Positions 1-7,176 of a stretch of 10,161 nt of DNA are shown piece after piece (position 1 is the first letter of the stretch; each line of letters opens with the position of its first letter). Below the pieces are notes generated by a model that saw only the letters and a list, made by a program, of their open reading frames with translations, had not been told where the DNA came from and did no database searches. Made by a program: the position numbers and the translations under genes. This DNA comes from an uncultured Solobacterium sp. (GTDB lineage Bacteria > Bacillota_I > Bacilli_A > Erysipelotrichales > Erysipelotrichaceae), in contig CALBKL010000249.1 of assembly GCA_937895985.1 (NCBI GenBank), positions 1-10,161 of the forward strand. Reading direction: 5' to 3'.

Positions 1-1
1 A

Positions 2-469
2 GAAGATATACCGGTATGGGATAAGGTAAAAGAGGTTAAATATCCAACAATTATCCACGATGAAAGTATTGAGATTTCAGGTGGACATATGAGTTTCAAA
101 CAGTTGAAGGCAATGTTAAATGCACTTCCTGTTGAAATTACACTTGTTGATGAAAACGATATAAACATTTATTTTAATGAAGGTGAGAAGGTATTTACAC
201 GTCCACAAGTAGCCCTTGGCAGACCAGTATATTCTTGCCATCCAAAGCGCGTTGAACCAATTGTACGTATGCTAATTAGTGATTTTAAGAATGGTAAACG
301 TGATAGTCTTACCATATTATCTGAACGTTCAGGACATCCAGTTGTCATTAGTTATTTTGCTTTACGTGAAGATGGTAAATATATTGGTACACTTGAGGCT
401 GTACAGATTATTGATGGTCTAGTAGATGCTATTAAAAATGATAAAAAAGGACCGATTGATTTAAAATAA
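2..469 (+). CDS. PAS-domain protein (DUF438-like), C-terminal part, 5' truncated
   Basis: The frame is open from the first bases of the window, so 155 residues are visible and the true start lies upstream. The Met at position 89 (visible residue 30) has no good ribosome binding site and sits inside conserved sequence, so it is probably internal. The visible part resembles the C-terminal PAS domain of DUF438-type proteins: a leader helix with LPVEITLVDEND, then a CHP motif (SCHPKRV), a DFKNGKRD segment, and a closing GKYIGTLEAVQIID strand. In that family this domain often follows a DUF1858 or hemerythrin-like region, which would lie outside the window. PAS domains sense small ligands or redox state; the ligand here is unknown. 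No membrane segment or signal peptide is visible, so a cytoplasmic protein is likely. Family assignment is from motif memory; the specific function is not known. Confidence 0.75.
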   Translation, partial: EDIPVWDKVKEVKYPTIIHDESIEISGGHMSFKQLKAMLNALPVEITLVDENDINIYFNEGEKVFTRPQVALGRPVYSCHPKRVEPIVRMLISDFKNGKRDSLTILSERSGHPVVISYFALREDGKYIGTLEAVQIIDGLVDAIKNDKKGPIDLK

Positions 470-501
470 TTTCAATATCAGTTTTGAAGTACAAATATTT
501 C

Positions 502-541
502 ATTCCTCTAGAGAATACTACTAGGGGAATTTTATTTTTTT
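502..541 (+). terminator. Intrinsic terminator after the PAS-domain gene
   Basis: The arms ATTCCTCTAG (502-511) and CTAGGGGAAT (521-530) can form a 10-bp stem with one G-U pair and a 9-nt loop. A T-rich run (531-541, one A interruption) follows directly. It lies 33 nt after the stop codon and upstream of the glyS promoter, so it separates the two transcription units. Confidence 0.85.
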
Positions 542-566
542 AGCAGTGATATGCCATATCGTAAGA

Positions 567-595
567 TTGTAAAAATAGGTTGAAAATGCTATACT
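567..595 (+). promoter_or_regulatory. Promoter of the glyS-dnaG-rpoD-trmK operon
   Basis: A -35 box TTGTAA (567-572) and a -10 box TATACT (590-595) are 17 nt apart. A TG dinucleotide one base before the -10 (587-588) makes it an extended -10. Transcription would start near 602, giving a leader of about 34 nt with GGAGG at 621-625. A second, weaker and overlapping candidate is TTGAAA (580-585) with TATTAT (604-609), spacer 18. The leader is too short for a T-box or other riboswitch. Confidence 0.7.
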
Positions 596-635
596 TTACA
601 GGATATTATGGGAATATTTTGGAGGCTCATTTTCA

Positions 636-2015
636 ATGGATAGACAGAAGACATTTGACTTAATTGTTTCGCATGCAAAGAATACAGGATTTGTATTTCA
701 AGGCTCAGAAATTTATGGTGGTTTAAGTAATACTTGGGACTTTGGTCCTTTAGGCGTTAACTTGAAAGATAACATCAAGCGTGCGTGGCAAAAGAAGTTT
801 ATACAAGAAGACCCAAACAATGAAGAGATTCAAGCAGCAATCTTAATGAATCCTAAGGTTTGGGAAGCATCAGGACACTTAAAGGGTTTCTCTGATCCTT
901 TAATGGATTGCAAGCAGTGTCATACAAGACACCGTGCTGACCAGTTAATTGAATCCTTCTCCAATGGAACAGTAAATCCAGAGGGTTGGAGCAATGAACA
1001 GATGGAACAATACATCAAGGATAATAACGTTCCATGTCCTGATTGTGGTGGACATAACTTTACATCCATTCGTCAGTTCAACTTGATGTTTAAGACATTC
1101 CAAGGAACATTGGAAGATTCTAAGAATACAATTTATCTAAGACCTGAAACAGCACAGGGCATGTTTGTAGACTTCAAACAAGTGGCACGTGCATATCGTA
1201 AGAAGTTACCATTTGGTATCTGCCAGATTGGTAAGTCCTTCCGTAATGAAATTACTCCAGGTAACTTTATCTTCCGTACACGTGAATTTGAACAGATGGA
1301 AATGGAATTCTTCTGCAAGCCTGGTACTGATGATGAGTGGTTCCCATATTGGCGTAACTTCTGCATGGATTGGATTGTGAAGCTAGGTGGAAATCCAGAA
1401 AACTTACGTTTCAGAGACCATGAGAAGGAAGAGTTATCATTCTACTCAAAGGGCACAACAGATATTGAATACAAGTTCCCATGGGGTTGGGGTGAAGTTT
1501 GGGGTATTGCAGACCGTACAGACTACGACTTAACACAACACCAGAATACATCTGGTAAGGATTTAACTTACTTAGATCCAATTACAAATGAGAAGTATCT
1601 TCCATATGTAGTGGAACCAGCTGTAGGTGTTGAACGTTTATTCTTCATGTTCTTTACAGATGCATATGATGAAGAAACACTTGAGAATGGTGAGACACGT
1701 GTAGTAATGCGCTTTAACCCAGTGCTAGCACCTGTGAAGGCCGCAATCTTACCACTACGTAAGAAGTATGCTGAAAAGGCAGAAGAGATTCGTCATGAAT
1801 TATCTTATGATTTTGCAGTGACATATGATGAAGCAGGATCTATTGGCAAGCGTTACCGTCGTCAAGATGAAGTTGGTACACCATTCTGTATCACAATTGA
1901 CGAACAGACGATGGAAGATGGTACAGTTACAATCCGTTACCGTGACTCCATGGAACAGGAACGTATGACTGTAGAAGAAGTTCGTAACAAGATTTGTAAG
2001 GAAATTCGTTTCTAA
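636..2015 (+). CDS. glyS: Glycyl-tRNA synthetase, dimeric (single-chain) type
   Basis: Charges tRNA-Gly with glycine using ATP, in the cytoplasm. At 459 residues it matches the single-chain class II GlyRS of Gram-positive bacteria and archaea/eukaryotes, not the alpha/beta tetramer of E. coli. The N-terminus has the GlyRS motif 1 area (FVFQGSEIYGG, about 20-30, then WDFGPLG). Four cysteines, C92, C95, C134 and C137, form two CxxC pairs that look like a zinc site. YLRPETAQG (167-175) precedes motif 2 (FRNEITPGNFIFRTREFEQ, 202-220). WGIADRTDYDL is the glycine-binding stretch, and GVER (331-334) is motif 3. The anticodon-binding domain covers about 364-459, with AGSIGKRYRRQDEVGTP. The start is fixed by GGAGG at 621-625, 10 nt upstream. 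It is first in an operon with dnaG 12 nt downstream. Some databases call this form glyQS or glyS. Confidence 0.97.
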   Translation: MDRQKTFDLIVSHAKNTGFVFQGSEIYGGLSNTWDFGPLGVNLKDNIKRAWQKKFIQEDPNNEEIQAAILMNPKVWEASGHLKGFSDPLMDCKQCHTRHRADQLIESFSNGTVNPEGWSNEQMEQYIKDNNVPCPDCGGHNFTSIRQFNLMFKTFQGTLEDSKNTIYLRPETAQGMFVDFKQVARAYRKKLPFGICQIGKSFRNEITPGNFIFRTREFEQMEMEFFCKPGTDDEWFPYWRNFCMDWIVKLGGNPENLRFRDHEKEELSFYSKGTTDIEYKFPWGWGEVWGIADRTDYDLTQHQNTSGKDLTYLDPITNEKYLPYVVEPAVGVERLFFMFFTDAYDEETLENGETRVVMRFNPVLAPVKAAILPLRKKYAEKAEEIRHELSYDFAVTYDEAGSIGKRYRRQDEVGTPFCITIDEQTMEDGTVTIRYRDSMEQERMTVEEVRNKICKEIRF

Positions 2016-2027
2016 GAAGGAGGGAAT

Positions 2028-3788
2028 ATGGCAAAGATTAGTGATCATGATATAAATGCCATTCGTGAAAAAGCGGATATTGTCGATGTCATCGGTCACT
2101 ACATTCAGGTTCATCGCAAAGGAAATTCCTATGTAGCGATTTGTCCTTTCCATGATGATCATGATCCATCGATGTCTATTTCACCAGAAAAGAGAATCTA
2201 TAAATGCTTTGTTTGCGGTAATGGAGGTAATGTGTATACATTCGTACAGAACTACGAGAATATCACATTCCCTGAAGCCGTTGGTAGAGTTGCGTCTTTG
2301 ATTAGTTATCCTTTACAGGTCGATGTTGATATCGAACAGAGAACTAGTAAGGATCCTCATAAAGAAGCACTGTACAATGTTATGAATGCGGCGATTCAGT
2401 ATATGATGTATCAACTGGATACACCTGAAGCCGTGAATGAAAAGAAGTATCTTGAAAAGCGTGGGATGACTGCAGATTTGATTCGTGAGTTTCAGATAGG
2501 CTATAACCCAAATCAGACAGCGTTATATCACTTTTTACATGCTAAAGGTTTTAGTGATGCGGACATGAATCGTGCAAACTTAATACGTATCAATGAGTCT
2601 GGTATCCATGATACCTTTGCTGGTCGTATTACCTTTCCAATTCATGACCAATATGGTAATCCGATAGGATTTAGTGCACGTATTCTAGATCCTAATCATC
2701 CTTCCAAGTATATCAATACAAACGAAACAGATATCTTTACCAAGGGTGATATTGTATATAACTATCACCGTGCAAAGGCTGTTGCCCGTAAGGAAGGAAA
2801 GATTTACGTATGTGAAGGTGTAACAGATGTGATTGCTTTTGCTAAAGCTGGCATCTTCAATGCAGTTTGTACACTTGGAACATCCTGTACGGAAAGACAG
2901 ATTCATCTGTTAAAGAATATCGCTGCGAAGATTGTATTCTGTTATGATGGCGACCGTGCTGGACAGGCTGCTACCTTACGTGCAGTACATATGGCTAGAA
3001 AAGCAGGTTGTGATGTATCAGTGATTCGCAATCTGACAGGCAAAGACCCAGATGAACTGGTACGCCAACAAGGAGCGGAAGGTTTAAAGAGTGTTCTCAA
3101 GGATGAAGTTACTTGGATGGAATTTGTGATTGAGTATCAAGTTTCACAGACAAACCTAAATAACTACTCTGATAAAAAAGAATTGATTCGTAAGGTACAA
3201 GCAGATATTGCGACATTACCTGATGAGGTAGATCGCCGCTACTTTACACACCAATTGGCGGAGATGACACATATGCCAGTTGACTATGTGCCACAAAAAA
3301 TCAATCGACCAATCAATCAAACCGTACAGAAGAAACTATCGATTCCGGATGGTTCCCTAGATGCGGAAGATTTAATACTAATGATGATGTTAAAATCATC
3401 AAGCCATGCGCATACATTTGAAGTAGAGTTAGGCTATCTAAATGACAAAACACATAAGTTATTGGCGATGTTAATTATTGATAGTTTACATACATTCCAT
3501 GACGCTGATCCAAGTCATCTGATTGATCGTACGAATAAGCAAGAAGTAAAAGACTTACTAACAAGACTGGTATCCATGCCTGCATATGATATCGACTATG
3601 ACGAAGCGGTCCTAAAAGGAGCCATTCGCAAGGTAAAAATTACAACATTGCAGAAGGAGAGAGATGCGTATTACGAACAACTCTCACAAGCCGGTCTTAA
3701 CGATATGAGTCAAAAGGTACTTATGGAAAAATACCAAAAGTGCATTCAAGAACTGAGGAGGTATCTCGATGAAGAAGGAAACAAGTAA
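2028..3788 (+). CDS. dnaG: DNA primase
   Basis: Makes the short RNA primers for Okazaki fragments and works with the replicative helicase at the fork. The 586 residues show the usual three-part layout. The N-terminal CHC2 zinc finger has C39, H42, C60 and C63. The catalytic core (about 110-360) includes the TOPRIM fold, with acidic residues E263 (VCEGVTDV), D307 and D309 (YDGDRAG), and a later acidic cluster KDPDE (339-343) that binds metal in this family. The C-terminal part (about 440-586) is poorly conserved and should be the helicase-binding domain; length is normal for Bacillota. The start has a strong site, AAGGAGG at 2017-2023, 4 nt before ATG. It follows glyS by 12 nt and its last 20 nt overlap the start of rpoD, so primase and sigma factor synthesis are likely linked. 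Confidence 0.97.
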   Translation: MAKISDHDINAIREKADIVDVIGHYIQVHRKGNSYVAICPFHDDHDPSMSISPEKRIYKCFVCGNGGNVYTFVQNYENITFPEAVGRVASLISYPLQVDVDIEQRTSKDPHKEALYNVMNAAIQYMMYQLDTPEAVNEKKYLEKRGMTADLIREFQIGYNPNQTALYHFLHAKGFSDADMNRANLIRINESGIHDTFAGRITFPIHDQYGNPIGFSARILDPNHPSKYINTNETDIFTKGDIVYNYHRAKAVARKEGKIYVCEGVTDVIAFAKAGIFNAVCTLGTSCTERQIHLLKNIAAKIVFCYDGDRAGQAATLRAVHMARKAGCDVSVIRNLTGKDPDELVRQQGAEGLKSVLKDEVTWMEFVIEYQVSQTNLNNYSDKKELIRKVQADIATLPDEVDRRYFTHQLAEMTHMPVDYVPQKINRPINQTVQKKLSIPDGSLDAEDLILMMMLKSSSHAHTFEVELGYLNDKTHKLLAMLIIDSLHTFHDADPSHLIDRTNKQEVKDLLTRLVSMPAYDIDYDEAVLKGAIRKVKITTLQKERDAYYEQLSQAGLNDMSQKVLMEKYQKCIQELRRYLDEEGNK

Positions 3789-5169
3789 AACTACGAAAGC
3801 TTCAAAGAAAGAAAAAGAGGAAGTTGTAGTAGAAAAAGCAACTTCCAAAAAGAAAAAGAAAGAAGTAGCAGAAGAAAAAGCTCCTAAGAAAACAAAAGAA
3901 GCGAAAGAGAAAAAAACAAAAGTGAAAGACAACAAGAAAGACACAAAAGAAATTGAAACATATAAGCGTTCAGGTAAGGTAAAAGAATTAAAGAACCTTG
4001 ATGAACTCAAAGAAGATTATAAGGAAATTGCGAAGAAGAACGGTTCCATCGCACAGAAGGATGTCATGGCATCCTTAGAGCACTTAGATATGTCTGACGA
4101 TGATATGGAAGAACTCTGGGATTGGTTCAATACAGAGAATATTCAGATTGTTGAAGATGAGGACATCGAAGAACTCACTGCAACCGAAGATGATGATTTA
4201 GACTTACTAGATGATGACGTTGATGATGTAGAAGATGAAGATGTTGAAGGTAAAGACCCTGATCTTGATGATGATGAAGAAAAACCTTTATCTAGTCTTT
4301 TGGATTTAACATCCTTCTCTACAGGTGGTAATGTACAGTTAAATGACCCTGTTAAGATGTATTTAAAGGAGATTGGACGTGTACCACTCTTAAAGCCAGA
4401 AGATGAACCTGAGATTGCAAAGCGTATTGAAGAAGGTGATGAAGAGGCTAGAAACATCTTAATCTCTAGTAACTTACGTTTAGTTGTATCTATCGCTAAG
4501 AAATATGTTGGTAGAGGTATGTTATTTTTAGATTTAATCCAGGAAGGTAACATGGGCCTTGTAAAGGCAGTTGAAAAGTTTGACTATACGAAGGGATTCA
4601 AGTTCTCTACATACGCAACATGGTGGATTCGTCAGGCGATTACACGTGCCATTGCAGACCAAGCTAGAACAATCCGTATTCCAGTACACATGGTAGAAAC
4701 AATCAATAAGTTAACACGTGTACAGCGTCAATTGGTGCAGGAATTAGGACGTGATCCATCTGCTGAAGAAATTAGTCAGCGCATGGAAGGTATCTCTCCA
4801 GAAAAGGTAAGAGAAATCCAAAAGATTGCCTTAGAACCTGTATCACTAGAAACACCAATTGGTGAAGAAGATGATTCTCACTTAGGTGACTTTATTGAGG
4901 ATAAGGAAGCACTCAGTCCTGATCAATATGCAAGTAATCAGTTATTGAAGGATGAAATCAATAGCGTTCTCAGTGGTCTGACAGAACGTGAAGAAAAGGT
5001 ATTACGCTTACGTTTTGGTTTATATGATGGCCGTACACGTACACTTGAAGAAGTAGGACGTGAATTTAACGTCACACGTGAACGTATTCGTCAGATTGAA
5101 GCAAAAGCACTACGTAAATTGAAACATCCATCACGCTCAAAGAGATTAAAGGATTTCTTTGACAAATAA
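3769..5169 (+). CDS. rpoD: Primary RNA polymerase sigma factor (sigma-70/SigA) with long charged N-terminus
   Basis: Directs core RNA polymerase to housekeeping promoters. Conserved parts are all present: region 1.2 (about 189-225, [16 protein letters not shown]), region 2 (about 229-299) with the -10-reading helix around [14 protein letters not shown], region 3 (about 301-385, [14 protein letters not shown]), and region 4 (about 400-462) with the -35-reading helix-turn-helix around [20 protein letters not shown]. The 466 residues exceed the roughly 370 of B. subtilis SigA. The extra length is at the front: 25 of the first 60 residues are lysine, followed by a probable region 1.1 (about 75-128) and an acidic stretch (129-171, 28 of 43 residues Asp/Glu). 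The start is supported by GAGGAGG at 3755-3761, 7 nt upstream, inside the end of dnaG. The trmK start lies inside its last codons. Also named sigA. Confidence 0.97.
   Translation: MKKETSKTTKASKKEKEEVVVEKATSKKKKKEVAEEKAPKKTKEAKEKKTKVKDNKKDTKEIETYKRSGKVKELKNLDELKEDYKEIAKKNGSIAQKDVMASLEHLDMSDDDMEELWDWFNTENIQIVEDEDIEELTATEDDDLDLLDDDVDDVEDEDVEGKDPDLDDDEEKPLSSLLDLTSFSTGGNVQLNDPVKMYLKEIGRVPLLKPEDEPEIAKRIEEGDEEARNILISSNLRLVVSIAKKYVGRGMLFLDLIQEGNMGLVKAVEKFDYTKGFKFSTYATWWIRQAITRAIADQARTIRIPVHMVETINKLTRVQRQLVQELGRDPSAEEISQRMEGISPEKVREIQKIALEPVSLETPIGEEDDSHLGDFIEDKEALSPDQYASNQLLKDEINSVLSGLTEREEKVLRLRFGLYDGRTRTLEEVGREFNVTRERIRQIEAKALRKLKHPSRSKRLKDFFDK
5148..5153 (+). promoter_or_regulatory. Ribosome binding site deciding the trmK start
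   Basis: AAAGGA lies inside the end of rpoD, 5 nt before TTG at 5159. The in-frame ATG at 5171 is 17 nt from this site and has no better one of its own, which favours the TTG start. Both starts leave the conserved N-terminal helix intact. Confidence 0.5.
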
Positions 5170-5833
5170 GATGAATTTACGTATCCAGAAAATTGCGGAT
5201 ATGATAAACAAAGGCGTGGTCTTGGCAGATATTGGTACAGACCATGCCTTTCTTCCTATCCTAGCAATCAAACATAAAAAGGTAAAAAAAGCATACGCTT
5301 GTGATATTGCAAAGGGACCATTAGAGATTGCCAAACGCAATATCCAAGCGGAAAACCTTGATGGTCAAATTGAAACAATCTTATCCAATGGCTTTGACCA
5401 TGTACCACAAGACGTCGATGTTGTGGTGATTGCAGGTATGGGCTACTATACCGCAAAAGATATACTAGAAGCTGCAGGGGAAAAACGTTTACGTACATGT
5501 AAACAATTGATTGTCGAAGTCAATCGTAAACCAGAGCTATTACGGAAATGGATTAGTGATCATCACTATACGATTGATCAAGAAGAGTTAATTACAGAGC
5601 GTGATTTCGACTATATCGCAATCAGTTTTACAACAGATTATCATGAATCATATCGTGATGATGAGATCCTCTGTGGAGTTTATCTCCAACAAAAAAAGGG
5701 GAAAGAATATCTTTCCTATTGTGATCGACAGATAGCCTTCATAGATGGGGTTTTAGCAAAATATCCACATGACGATGACTATCGCAAAGAATTATTACAA
5801 CAAAAGAAGTATTGGTTAGAGGCAACAAAATAA
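5159..5833 (+). CDS. trmK: tRNA (adenine(22)-N1)-methyltransferase
   Basis: Predicted to use S-adenosylmethionine to methylate N1 of A22 in the D-loop of some tRNAs (B. subtilis YqfN/TrmK family). The 224 residues start with [10 protein letters not shown], the family's leading helix, followed by the SAM-binding motif [10 protein letters not shown] (24-33). The second motif is around [14 protein letters not shown] (48-61) and the IAGMG motif is at 91-95. [18 protein letters not shown] (128-145) is the usual family pattern, and the C-terminal third is the predicted helical, tRNA-contacting part. The start is TTG at 5159, overlapping the end of rpoD by 11 nt; ATG at 5171, two bases after the rpoD stop codon, is the alternative. 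A position directly after sigA is common in Bacillota. The Nif3-like gene that often follows is absent: the operon ends here. The IAGMG motif continues with YY where I expect a glycine. Confidence 0.9.
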   Translation: MTNKMNLRIQKIADMINKGVVLADIGTDHAFLPILAIKHKKVKKAYACDIAKGPLEIAKRNIQAENLDGQIETILSNGFDHVPQDVDVVVIAGMGYYTAKDILEAAGEKRLRTCKQLIVEVNRKPELLRKWISDHHYTIDQEELITERDFDYIAISFTTDYHESYRDDEILCGVYLQQKKGKEYLSYCDRQIAFIDGVLAKYPHDDDYRKELLQQKKYWLEATK

Positions 5834-5861
5834 AAACGCGGTTCTTAGAGCCACGTTTTTT
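5832..5861. terminator. Bidirectional terminator between trmK and rpsT
   Basis: AAAAACG (5832-5838) pairs with CGTTTTT (5854-5860), and GGTTC (5840-5844) pairs with GAGCC (5848-5852) around a TTA loop. The C5839/A5853 position is mismatched and one T-G pair is present. The A-run on one side and T-run on the other give a U-tract to transcripts in either direction. It overlaps the stop codons of both convergent genes: trmK TAA (5831-5833) and rpsT TAA (5862-5860). Confidence 0.85.
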
Positions 5862-6126
5862 ATTTCTGAATGGAATTGACAGCCTTAGCGAGTCTTGACT
5901 TCTGACGAGCAGCATAGTTGTTATTCTTGATATGAGATACAACTGCCTTGTCTAAGCACTTATTTGCTGTGTTGTAAGCAGCAGTAGCAGCTTCAACGTC
6001 CTTAGCTTCTACAGCTAAAAGAACCTTCTTGATTGCTGTCTTTAGTTCGCTCTTCTGTCCAGCCTTCGCATTCTGTCTTTTCAGATTAGTTAGTGCGCGC
6101 TTCTTCTGTGACTTGATATTTGCCAT
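5860..6126 (-). CDS. rpsT: 30S ribosomal protein S20
   Basis: A small basic helical protein that binds 16S rRNA in the body of the 30S subunit. The 88 residues carry the family hallmarks: MANIKSQKKR at the N-terminus, then alternating Lys-rich helices, TAIKKVL, and the AYNTANKCLDKAV segment, ending in YAARQKSRLAKAVNSI. Length is typical. On the minus strand AGGAGGT (6139-6133) lies 6 nt before the ATG. It is a single-gene unit with its own promoter and is convergent with trmK and divergent from fmt. Its stop codon lies in the shared terminator. Confidence 0.97.
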   Translation of the reverse strand: MANIKSQKKRALTNLKRQNAKAGQKSELKTAIKKVLLAVEAKDVEAATAAYNTANKCLDKAVVSHIKNNNYAARQKSRLAKAVNSIQK

Positions 6127-6159
6127 GAGTACACCTCCTGTCCACTTATTAGCATTAGG

Positions 6160-6188
6160 ATTATATCAAAGTGAAGTGTAAAATGCAA
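6160..6188 (-). promoter_or_regulatory. Promoter of rpsT
   Basis: On the minus strand TTGCAT (6188-6183) is followed after 17 nt by a perfect TATAAT (6165-6160). TG one base before it (6168-6167) makes an extended -10. Transcription would begin near 6153, giving a leader of about 26 nt. This looks like a strong constitutive promoter, as expected for a ribosomal protein. Confidence 0.8.
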
Positions 6189-6216
6189 TGAAAACCCCAA
6201 AAAAGTAGGGTATAAT
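6188..6216 (+). promoter_or_regulatory. Promoter of fmt-lepA-hemW
   Basis: A perfect TATAAT (6211-6216) has ATGAAA (6188-6193) 17 nt upstream, matching 4 of 6 bases of the -35 consensus. No TG extension is present. The start would be near 6223, so the leader is only about 15 nt and begins around the ribosome binding site GGAGG (6225-6229). The -35 shares base 6188 with the divergent rpsT -35. Confidence 0.65.
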
Positions 6217-6237
6217 ATCACGGTGGAGGTATGAGAG

Positions 6238-7176
6238 ATGAAACAGACAAAAATTATATTTTTTGGTACAACAGAATTTGCTAGCGGTATATTACAGACC
6301 TTAATCGATGAAGGATATAACGTCGTAGCTGTTGTTTCCCAACCAGATAAACCGGTTGGAAGAAAACATACCATCCAGATGACACCAACACATGCTTTAG
6401 CAGATCAATATCAGATTCCGGTGATCCAACCTGATCTCTTGAAGGAACATGTGGATGATGTTTTACGATATGAACCTGAGTTAATCTTGACTTGTGCGTA
6501 TGGACAATTTGTACCAGTACGCATTCTAGAATATCCACGTTTTGGTTGCATTAATGTACATCCATCACTTTTACCAAAGTATCGTGGAGGGGCACCGATT
6601 CATCATGCGGTTATGGGTGGTGAAACAGAAACTGGTGTAAGTCTAATCCAAATGACAAAAGCTATGGATGCAGGAGATATCTATGCTAGAGTTACAACAC
6701 CGCTTGGTAAAGATGAAACGATGGCAGAATTAAATGAGCGTTTACTTGTATTAAGTAAGCAACTAGTCAAGGAGAATTTAGAAGATTACATTGCAGGAAA
6801 ATTAGTGGGAGAACCACAGGATGATAATAAAGTAATTCTTGGATTAAATATTACAAAGGAAGAAGAGAAGGTACATTTTGCAGTAGAGGATGTACAAACT
6901 CTGTATAACCACATTCGTGGTTTAATTGATTGGCCAATGCCATATGGTGTGGTTGATGGAAAGCGTATGAAGTTCTGTAAGGTTAGAATGAGAAAAGAAG
7001 ACCATCAAGTTAAACCTGGAGAAATCTTAGGCTTCAAGAATCATGCGATGGAAGTTGCAAGCATTGGTGGTATTATCGAAGTTTATGAACTACAGCCAGA
7101 AGGCAAGAGCAGAATGACAGCAGATGCTTATGCCAATGGTGCAGGTAGAAATATGATAGGGAAGGTATTTGAGTAA
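6238..7176 (+). CDS. fmt: Methionyl-tRNA formyltransferase
   Basis: Transfers a formyl group from 10-formyl-tetrahydrofolate to initiator Met-tRNA, producing fMet-tRNA for translation initiation. The 312 residues have the N-terminal formyltransferase fold (about 3-190) with the catalytic triad N106, H108 and D144 at the same numbers as in E. coli. The surrounding INVHPSLLPKYRGGAPI (105-121) and KAMDAGDIY are the family signatures. The loop QPDKPVGR (35-42) matches the tRNA-binding loop. The C-terminal domain (about 205-312) has NHIRGLIDWPMPY, where many homologues have PWP. The start ATG at 6238 follows GGAGG (6225-6229) by 8 nt; an ATG at 6231 is out of frame. Peptide deformylase, a frequent neighbour, is not next to it here. 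The stop codon abuts the lepA start. Confidence 0.96.
   Translation: MKQTKIIFFGTTEFASGILQTLIDEGYNVVAVVSQPDKPVGRKHTIQMTPTHALADQYQIPVIQPDLLKEHVDDVLRYEPELILTCAYGQFVPVRILEYPRFGCINVHPSLLPKYRGGAPIHHAVMGGETETGVSLIQMTKAMDAGDIYARVTTPLGKDETMAELNERLLVLSKQLVKENLEDYIAGKLVGEPQDDNKVILGLNITKEEEKVHFAVEDVQTLYNHIRGLIDWPMPYGVVDGKRMKFCKVRMRKEDHQVKPGEILGFKNHAMEVASIGGIIEVYELQPEGKSRMTADAYANGAGRNMIGKVFE

Noticed and set aside
89..469. Taking Met 89 as the start of a short complete PAS protein.
   Set aside because: The frame is open to the window edge, the upstream residues look like the family, and no good ribosome binding site precedes 89.
470..635. A T-box leader before glyS.
   Set aside because: No T-box consensus is seen, and the only terminator lies upstream of the promoter, so it belongs to the previous gene.
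1800..2162. A 120-residue antisense open frame across the end of glyS and the start of dnaG.
   Set aside because: It mirrors two well-supported genes, has no family resemblance and no promoter or ribosome binding site that I can see.
3648..3676. An internal promoter for rpoD within dnaG (TTGCAG near TATTAC).
   Set aside because: The spacer would be about 15 nt and the -10 is poor; a sigma-H-type promoter could still exist but I cannot show it.
4180..4290. A possible GAT-rich tandem repeat in rpoD.
   Set aside because: The repeats are irregular and explained by the acidic protein segment; no fixed unit is visible.
4143..4553. A serine-rich antisense open frame opposite the sigma factor.
   Set aside because: Its serine runs are the complement of GAT/GAA repeats coding Asp/Glu in rpoD, so it is a composition artefact.
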